Positions 59,022-64,000 of a stretch of 64,000 bases of DNA are shown in pieces. This stretch comes from Actinomycetales bacterium (GTDB lineage Bacteria; Actinomycetota; Actinomycetes; S36-B12; UBA5976): NCBI GenBank assembly GCA_018969715.1, contig JAGWXT010000003.1, positions 62,001 through 126,000 on the forward strand. Reading direction: 5' to 3'. How positions within the stretch are numbered: position 1 is the stretch's first letter; each line of letters starts with the position of its first letter. Both the position numbers and the translations under genes were made by a program. The notes below the pieces were generated by a model. It saw only the letters and a list, made by a program, of their open reading frames with translations, ran no database searches and had not been told where the DNA came from.

Positions 59022-59624
59022 ATGATCTGGCCGCCGCCCCGGAAGCCACCGAGCGCCGACCGAGTCGCGGGTCAGGCCGCCGTCCCGGTCGCGGGTTCCG
59101 CCGTCAAGCCGGCACCGGTCACACCTGCCGAGCCGGCACCGGTCACACCCGCCGAGCCGGCACCGGTCACGCCTGTCCGCGCCGCGGCCGTCCCCGATTC
59201 GGCGCCAAGCCCTGAGCCGACCCCCCTCCGCCCCCCGATGCCCGCGAGCGCGCTGGGTCCGGTGGTCATCCCGCGGCGTCGGGGTCGTGGGTCACTGGTT
59301 GCCGCGAATGCCTATCCGGCGGCGGCCACTGAAGCCGCGCGGATCCCGACCGGGGAGTTCCTCGGCCTGTGGCTGGGGATCCCGGCACTGCTCGCCGGGT
59401 GTGCCTATGTACTGCTCGGCACGATCCTGCTCGCGCGGGCCGGTGACGGCGTGGTGGACGTCCTCTGGCCGGTGTGGCTGACCATTGCCCTGGGCCTGCA
59501 GGTGCCCTACTGGGCGCTCCTCACGGGCCGTGCGGGGATGGCGCTGACGGCCGCACTGCCCGGGATTGGGCTGGTGACCACCTACCGCCTGACGCGGGAT
59601 CTGCTGCGGGCCGCGCAACGTTAG
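59022..59624 (+). CDS. Pro/Ala-rich membrane protein with tandem repeat
   Basis: 200 residues. The first 100 are low-complexity (Ala, Pro, Val, Thr) and contain PAPVTPAE three times. Two or three hydrophobic segments follow (about LGIPALLAGCAYVLLGTILL and PVWLTIALGLQVPYWALL). GGGAGG precedes the ATG by 8 nt. Function unknown. It probably forms a unit with the gene before it. Confidence 0.68.
   Translation: MIWPPPRKPPSADRVAGQAAVPVAGSAVKPAPVTPAEPAPVTPAEPAPVTPVRAAAVPDSAPSPEPTPLRPPMPASALGPVVIPRRRGRGSLVAANAYPAAATEAARIPTGEFLGLWLGIPALLAGCAYVLLGTILLARAGDGVVDVLWPVWLTIALGLQVPYWALLTGRAGMALTAALPGIGLVTTYRLTRDLLRAAQR
59109..59180 (+). repeat. 24-bp in-frame tandem repeat
   Basis: Three 24-bp units (CCGGCACCGGTCACACCTGC, then CGAG) with few changes encode the Pro-Ala-Pro-Val-Thr repeat. 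Unit length keeps the frame. Confidence 0.85.
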
Positions 59625-59714
59625 GGTGACGGCCGCAGGGTCACTCACGTCAACCGAGTCCAACTGGTCACATGGGGTCAGTGGTACTGGGGTTCACGAG
59701 AGCACAGTGGGTGC

Positions 59715-59786
59715 GACAGTCCGAGAGTCCGACAGTTCAATAGTCCGACAGTCCCAGAGTCCGACAGTCCGAAGGTCCGACAGTTC
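59715..59786 (+). repeat. 8-bp tandem array upstream of the ferredoxin reductase gene
   Basis: Nine consecutive octamers based on GACAGTCC (four are exact or one change off; others GAGAGTCC, GACAGTTC, AATAGTCC, CAGAGTCC, GAAGGTCC). The array ends next to AACAGGAGG, the ribosome site of the gene at 59800. Eight is not a multiple of three, so copy change would shift any frame running through it. Confidence 0.9.
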
Positions 59787-59799
59787 AACAGGAGGTGCG

Positions 59800-61152
59800 G
59801 TGACTCGTCCGCTGCGCATTGCCATCGTCGGTGCGGGGCCCTCGGGAATGTACGCCGCCGATGCACTCACCACGCAGGCGGAGATCCCCGTCAGCGTGGA
59901 CGTCCTCGATGCCCTGCCCGTGCCGTTCGGCCTCGTGCGCTACGGCGTGGCACCTGACCACCTGAGCATCCGATCGGTGCGCGACACCCTTGATCGCATC
60001 CTTGACACCCCCGGTGTGCGGTTCCTCGGCAACGTCACCGTCGGCGTCGACATCGATGTCGACCAGTTGCGCACCTTCTACGACGCGATCATCTTCACCT
60101 ATGGCGCGGCTCGGGATCGCCGGCTCGGGATCGCCGGCGAGGACCTCGACGGCAGCATCGCCGCAACCGACTTCGTGGCGTGGTACACCGGCCACCCGGC
60201 GGCCGATCGGGCGACCTTCGAGCGGCTGCTGCCCACGTCGCACGCGGCGGTGGTCGTCGGCGTCGGCAATGTCGCGGTCGATGTGACCCGGGTGCTCGCG
60301 AAGTCTGCCGCCGAGCTCGGGCATACCGATATGCCGCAGCATGTGCTGAGCACCCTTGCCGATCACCAGATCAGCGATATCCACGTCCTTGGCCGGCGCG
60401 GACCGGTCCAGGCGACGTTCACCACGAAGGAACTGCGCGAGCTCGGTGAGTTGGCTGATGCCGATGTCATCGTCGATCCCGCCGAGGTGCTCCTCGATGC
60501 CGCCAGCGAGGAGGCGGTGGCCCGCGACAAGGCCCTTGCGCGCAACCTCGCGGTGATCCGCCAGTGGGCCGAGCGCGAACCGGCTGGTCGGTCCCGACGG
60601 ATCCACCTGCGCTTCCTCACCCGACCGGTTGAACTCCTGGGTGAGGGACGGGTTGCCGAGGTCGAGGTGGAGCAGACGGCCCTCGACGGCAGCGGCGGCG
60701 TCACCGGCACGGGCCGCAGGTCGCGGATCACCGCCGATCTGGTGGTCCGCAGTGTCGGCTACCGCGGTGTCGCGCTGCCTGGACTGCCCTTCGATGATCG
60801 CGGCAGCGTGATCCCCCATCAGGACGGGCGGGTCCTTGCCGACGGCGAGGTTCAGCCCGGCTGGTACGTCGCCGGGTGGATCAAGCGCGGTCCCACTGGC
60901 ATCATCGGCACCAATAAGAAGGACGCCGCCGCAACCGTCGCCTCCCTGCTGCAGGATGCGCCCACCCTGCCCTTGGCGCCGGCCGCCGCCCCCGAGCAGG
61001 TGGACGGATGGCTGGCCGATCGGGGGGTGTCGGTCGTGACAACCGCGGGCTGGCGTGCCATCGATGCTGCCGAGCGGGCGCTGGGCGCGCAGGCCGGGCG
61101 CGACCGAACCACCATCCACGCACTGCCTGACCTGCTCGCCGCCGCCCGGTAG
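59800..61152 (+). CDS. fprA: Ferredoxin/flavodoxin-NADP reductase, adrenodoxin-reductase type (FprA-like)
   Basis: 450 residues from a GTG with AGGAGG 4-5 nt upstream. FAD motif IAIVGAGPSGMYAADAL, then VPFGLVRYGVAPDHL, TYGAARDRRLGI, a GVGNVAVDVTRVL NADP-binding motif, LGRRGPVQATFTTKELREL and WIKRGPTGIIGTNKKDA, all hallmarks of mycobacterial FprA and adrenodoxin reductase. It moves electrons between NADPH and ferredoxin, often for P450 or Fe-S enzymes. A longer frame runs back through the octamer array but lacks a ribosome site. Confidence 0.93.
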   Translation: MTRPLRIAIVGAGPSGMYAADALTTQAEIPVSVDVLDALPVPFGLVRYGVAPDHLSIRSVRDTLDRILDTPGVRFLGNVTVGVDIDVDQLRTFYDAIIFTYGAARDRRLGIAGEDLDGSIAATDFVAWYTGHPAADRATFERLLPTSHAAVVVGVGNVAVDVTRVLAKSAAELGHTDMPQHVLSTLADHQISDIHVLGRRGPVQATFTTKELRELGELADADVIVDPAEVLLDAASEEAVARDKALARNLAVIRQWAEREPAGRSRRIHLRFLTRPVELLGEGRVAEVEVEQTALDGSGGVTGTGRRSRITADLVVRSVGYRGVALPGLPFDDRGSVIPHQDGRVLADGEVQPGWYVAGWIKRGPTGIIGTNKKDAAATVASLLQDAPTLPLAPAAAPEQVDGWLADRGVSVVTTAGWRAIDAAERALGAQAGRDRTTIHALPDLLAAAR

Positions 61153-61176
61153 CGGCAACCCGACGGGGACGGTGGG

Positions 61177-62307
61177 ATGCCAGCCGGTGCGCGCGCAACC
61201 GAGGTGCTCATCATCGGCGGCGGCATCGCGGGGGCGGCAGCCGGCTGGGCGCTGGTCCGTCGGGGGGTGTCGGTCATCATCGCCGAGGCGGAGCCGGTGT
61301 GCGGGCGGCACACGACGGGGCGATCCGCTGCCGCCCTGCTCGCGACATACGGCCCGGCTCAGGTCCGACAGCTCACTGCCGAGAGCATGGCGTTCTTCCA
61401 TGACCCGGGGGATGTTGTCGACCATCCGCTCCTGCATCGCCGGCCGACGGTGTACGTCGCCGCCGCCGGCGATGAGCACGGGTGGCTGGCGCTGGTGGCG
61501 GAGGTTGCCCTCGCCGGTGAACTCGGCATCCCTGCGGAACTGCTGACACCGGCGGAGGTGCTGCAGGTTGCGCCGCTGATGCGTCCCGACTGGGCCGCGG
61601 GTGGGGTGATCGAGCCGGAGACATGCGATCTTGATGTTGCGGGACTCCACCAAGGGCTGCTCCGGACGGTCCTGCGCACCCCCGGTGCGACGGTGCTCAC
61701 CGGCGCCAGAATCGTTGCCCTGCGGCGGGATGAGCCGGCTGGATCACCGGGAGGACCATCACCGCGCTGGCATGCGGTCGGCGCCGATGGCAGCCGCATC
61801 ACCGCGCAGGTGATCGTCAATGCCGCGGGCGCCTGGGCCGATGAGATCGCGCGGTCCGCGTCGGTGCCGCCGGTCGGTCTGCGCCCCCTGCGGCGCACGG
61901 CGTTCACCGCCCCCAGCCACGCCCCACCGCAGGCGGGTCGACCCCTGGCCGATGGGCCGTTCCTCGTCGAGATCACCGGCCGTTGGTACGTCAAGCCTGA
62001 AGGCGCCGGTGTACTCGCCTCCCTGGCCGATGAGACCCCGGATATCCCCCGGGATGCGGTGGCGGAGATGGCCGATGTGGCCCTCGCGATCGAGCGGATC
62101 AATGAGGCGACCGTCCTCGGGCTGCGGTCTGTCCAGCGGGCATGGGCCGGGCTGCGCACGTTCACCCCCGATGGCCGGATGCTGATCGGGCCCGATGCGG
62201 TGGTCCCCGGGTTCATCTGGTTTGCCGGGCTGGGCGGTTACGGGATCCAGACCGCCCCGCGCGCGGGCGAGGTGGTCGCGGATGCGGCCATCGCGGCGAT
62301 GGCGTGA
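61177..62307 (+). CDS. DAO-family FAD-dependent oxidoreductase
   Basis: 376 residues. EVLIIGGGIAGAAAGWAL is the FAD-binding motif, followed by GRSAAALLATYGP (the family loop), a VIVNAAGAWADEIARSA segment, TPDGRMLIGPDAVVPGFIWFAGLGGYGIQTAPRAGEV at the end. Relatives are D-amino-acid dehydrogenases, glycine oxidase and similar amine oxidases; the substrate cannot be read. It lies 24 nt after fprA. The stop codon is inside a duplicated 30-bp segment. Confidence 0.88.
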   Translation: MPAGARATEVLIIGGGIAGAAAGWALVRRGVSVIIAEAEPVCGRHTTGRSAAALLATYGPAQVRQLTAESMAFFHDPGDVVDHPLLHRRPTVYVAAAGDEHGWLALVAEVALAGELGIPAELLTPAEVLQVAPLMRPDWAAGGVIEPETCDLDVAGLHQGLLRTVLRTPGATVLTGARIVALRRDEPAGSPGGPSPRWHAVGADGSRITAQVIVNAAGAWADEIARSASVPPVGLRPLRRTAFTAPSHAPPQAGRPLADGPFLVEITGRWYVKPEGAGVLASLADETPDIPRDAVAEMADVALAIERINEATVLGLRSVQRAWAGLRTFTPDGRMLIGPDAVVPGFIWFAGLGGYGIQTAPRAGEVVADAAIAAMA

Positions 62308-62360
62308 GGTGGCGGGGGTGAGGTGGCGATGGCGTGAGGTGGCGGGGGTGAGGCGGCGGC
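62301..62360 (+). repeat. 30-bp tandem duplication at the end of the oxidoreductase gene
   Basis: Two 30-bp units (starting GGCGTGAGGTGGCGGGGGTG) follow each other; the second differs at three 3' bases. The first contains the TGA stop, so the second copy repeats the last codon and stop in noncoding DNA directly before the end of purN. Confidence 0.85.
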
Positions 62361-62984
62361 TCAAGGGCGCGGCCGATCGAGCAGGCCGCTCAGGGCGCGC
62401 AGCAGCACCCGGTGCTCGACCGTATGCATAAGCGCGGTGAACTCCGCCAAATCCATCCCCACCGGAATGGGCACACACTCCGTTGCGATGACCGGGCCAT
62501 CGTCCACGCCGGCATCGATGACCTCGTGCACCATCACCCCCGTCTGCTGTCGCTGGCCGGCAACCGCCTCAGCATGAGCCCGGCTGATCGCCCCCAGGCC
62601 GATGAGATCACCGGGCAGTGATGGGTGGAGGTTGATGATCCGCACCCCCCGTGCTCGCTGGGGGTCGATGAAGGCTGGTCCGAGGATCCGCAGGTATCCG
62701 GCGAGCACGACCAGATCGGGTGCCCAGCGCGCAACCGTCTCGGCCAGCCGGTGATCGCTGACAGCGCGCTGTGGTGTGGCAGGGATGACAGCAGTCGGCA
62801 CGCCTGCGCGACGCGCGCGGGCGAGGGCCCCCGCAGTCGGCCGGTCACTGGCCACCCCGACGATGACCGCGGGTAGCGCGCCGGTGGCGCAGGCGGTGAG
62901 GATCGCGCCGAGATTCGACCCCGCGCCGGAGGCCAGGACGACCAGTCGCGCCGGGGTGCCCGGGCTGGCTGGTGGATCGGTCAC
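62361..62984 (-). CDS. purN: Phosphoribosylglycinamide formyltransferase (PurN)
   Basis: 207 residues. It has the N-terminal VVLASGAGSNLGAIL, GYLRILGPAFID, INLHPSLPG with catalytic Asn118 and His120, and GVDDGPVI with the catalytic Asp161. It formylates GAR to FGAR in purine synthesis with 10-formyl-tetrahydrofolate. The GTG start overlaps the purM stop (GTGA), a usual purM-purN pair. Confidence 0.95.
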   Translation of the reverse strand: MTDPPASPGTPARLVVLASGAGSNLGAILTACATGALPAVIVGVASDRPTAGALARARRAGVPTAVIPATPQRAVSDHRLAETVARWAPDLVVLAGYLRILGPAFIDPQRARGVRIINLHPSLPGDLIGLGAISRAHAEAVAGQRQQTGVMVHEVIDAGVDDGPVIATECVPIPVGMDLAEFTALMHTVEHRVLLRALSGLLDRPRP

Positions 62985-64000
62985 GCGAGGACGACCCCGG
63001 CCCCGGCAGTCACCTCACCGATCAGGTAGCTGGGCTCGTCGATCGCCGCAGTTACGGCAGGCAGGTCATCGGGCCCGACGATCGCCACCATGCCGATGCC
63101 CATATTGAGCGTCCGATGCAGCTCGACCGGATCCAGTGCGGTGACCTCGTGCACGAGGGTGAAGAGCGGTGGCAATGGCCAGGAACCGAGGTCAACCCGT
63201 GCCCCAAGGCCAGGCGGAAGGACCCGCGGCAGGTTCCCGGGCAGGCCACCACCGGTGACATGGACGAGCGCCTTGACGCACCCGGTCTGCAGGGCTGGCT
63301 CGAGCACCGGCAGGTAGCACCGGTGCGGCAGCAGCAGTGCGTCGATGAGGGGACCATCCAGTGGCGGGGGTGCGGCGGTCAACGGCAGCCAGTCGAACAG
63401 CCGCCGCAGGTAGGTGTAGCCGTTGGTGTGGGCGCCGTTGGCGGCGAGGCCGAGTAGGACGTCCCCCGCTGCGATGTCAGCGCGCGGGAGCAGTGCCGAC
63501 CGCTCGACCACGCCGACGATGGTTCCCGCGACATCGAGTCGGCCCGGGGCGTACACGCCGGGCATCTCGGCAGTCTCCCCGCCGATCAGGGCGCAGCCCA
63601 CAGCGGCGCAGGCGACGGCGATGCCGGCGACGACCGCAGCCACCTGATCGGCCACGATCCGATCAGCGGCGAGGTAGTCCAGGAAGAAGAGCGGACGGGC
63701 ACCCTGAGCGAGGACGTCGTTGACGCAATGGTGGACGAGATCGGCTCCGATCCCGTCCAGTCGCCCGGCGGCGGCGGCGAGCTCAACCTTGCTGCCGACC
63801 CCATCGGTGGAGGCGACGAGGACGGGATGGTCGAACCGCTGGAGGAAGGCGACGTCGACGGCCCCACCGAAGGCGCCGATCCCCCGCAGCACCCCCGTCC
63901 CGGACCGCTGGGCGAGGTGCTCGGCGATGAGTGAGACGGCGCGATCTCCCTCGGCGATGTCGACCCCGGCAGCGGCATAGCTGCGGACGGCACGGGCGGC
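62981..64000 (-). CDS. purM: Phosphoribosylformylglycinamidine cyclo-ligase (PurM), 5' end outside window
   Basis: 340 codons lie in the window and the frame is open at the right edge. The N-terminal SYAAAGVDIAEGD is present, then STDGVGSKVELA, a NDVLAQGARPLFFLDYLA metal-binding stretch, ALIGGETAEMPGVY, ANGAHTNGYTYLRR, VHVTGGGLPGNLPRVLP and NMGIGMVAIV. It makes AIR from FGAM with ATP. Only the first few residues should be missing. PurN overlaps its stop by 4 nt. Confidence 0.95.
   Translation of the reverse strand, partial: AARAVRSYAAAGVDIAEGDRAVSLIAEHLAQRSGTGVLRGIGAFGGAVDVAFLQRFDHPVLVASTDGVGSKVELAAAAGRLDGIGADLVHHCVNDVLAQGARPLFFLDYLAADRIVADQVAAVVAGIAVACAAVGCALIGGETAEMPGVYAPGRLDVAGTIVGVVERSALLPRADIAAGDVLLGLAANGAHTNGYTYLRRLFDWLPLTAAPPPLDGPLIDALLLPHRCYLPVLEPALQTGCVKALVHVTGGGLPGNLPRVLPPGLGARVDLGSWPLPPLFTLVHEVTALDPVELHRTLNMGIGMVAIVGPDDLPAVTAAIDEPSYLIGEVTAGAGVVLA

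Noticed and set aside
59715-59786. The octamer array as a CRISPR array
   Set aside because: Units are 8 bp and directly adjacent with no spacers, and no cas gene is present.
59785-61653. A 622-codon open frame on the minus strand
   Set aside because: It is antisense to fprA and the DAO oxidoreductase, both of which have full family motifs. The antisense protein has no recognisable pattern.

Overview
The window is GC-rich DNA, densely packed with genes that often overlap by 1-4 nt and frequently start with GTG. Protein families (PASTA-domain PknB kinase, PstP phosphatase, FhaA, DUF881, Lhr-Nei, DUF4446, DUF4012) point to an actinobacterium (Actinomycetota). Species and family cannot be told from the sequence. 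No transposase, integrase, phage gene, CRISPR array or rRNA was seen.

Layout. (1) 1-6.5 kb: a shortened version of the actinobacterial cell-division/kinase locus: DUF881 (cut by the window edge), an inserted GT2-DUF2304 pair, a TrpG/PabA amidotransferase, then on the minus strand fhaA-pstP-pknB, with tRNA-Leu next to fhaA. (2) 6.6-15.8 kb: a sugar isomerase/SDR pair, an acyltransferase, the overlapping repair pair lhr-nei, and a lipoprotein. (3) 15.8-35.2 kb: a large surface-polysaccharide locus. It holds two nucleotide-sugar dehydrogenases, two epimerase/decarboxylases, RmlC, glycosyltransferases, a polyprenyl-phosphate sugar transferase that would start chains, an ABC exporter (Wzm/Wzt) whose ATPase carries an extra C-terminal FHA domain, a possible flippase, DUF4012 and DUF4446 proteins, and a skewed-composition membrane protein with LRV repeats. 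(4) 35.2-37.1 kb: tRNA-Pro, two tRNA-Ser, tadA, upp. (5) 37.1-44.9 kb: a branched-chain-amino-acid-type (Liv) ABC importer with a secreted alpha/beta hydrolase, interrupted by a second GT2-DUF2304 pair on the other strand. (6) 45-49.6 kb: a small glycosyltransferase cluster combining GT11 (alpha-1,2-fucosyltransferase) with GT6 (ABO blood-group transferase family). (7) 49.7-52.3 kb: type III polyketide synthase, ICMT-type methyltransferase and flavoprotein, resembling phenolic-lipid (Srs) operons. (8) 52.6-64 kb: glutathione peroxidase, AlkA-like glycosylase, pseudouridine catabolism (PfkB kinase-PsuG), a secreted sugar-dehydrogenase-like protein, membrane proteins, a ferredoxin-NADP reductase, a DAO-type oxidase, and purN-purM (purM cut by the window edge).

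How parts may work together. The kinase PknB, phosphatase PstP and FHA protein FhaA form a phospho-Thr signalling module. The FHA tail of the Wzt ATPase closely resembles that of FhaA, so polysaccharide export may be wired to this module. Ugd and the decarboxylase would make UDP-glucuronate and UDP-xylose for the same locus. Two control features recur. Many first genes lack a Shine-Dalgarno sequence but have a TAnnnT hexamer ending 6-8 nt before the start codon, as expected for leaderless transcripts. Short tandem repeats are common: those inside genes have unit lengths that are multiples of three, while two of the repeats outside genes (8 bp and 28 bp) do not.
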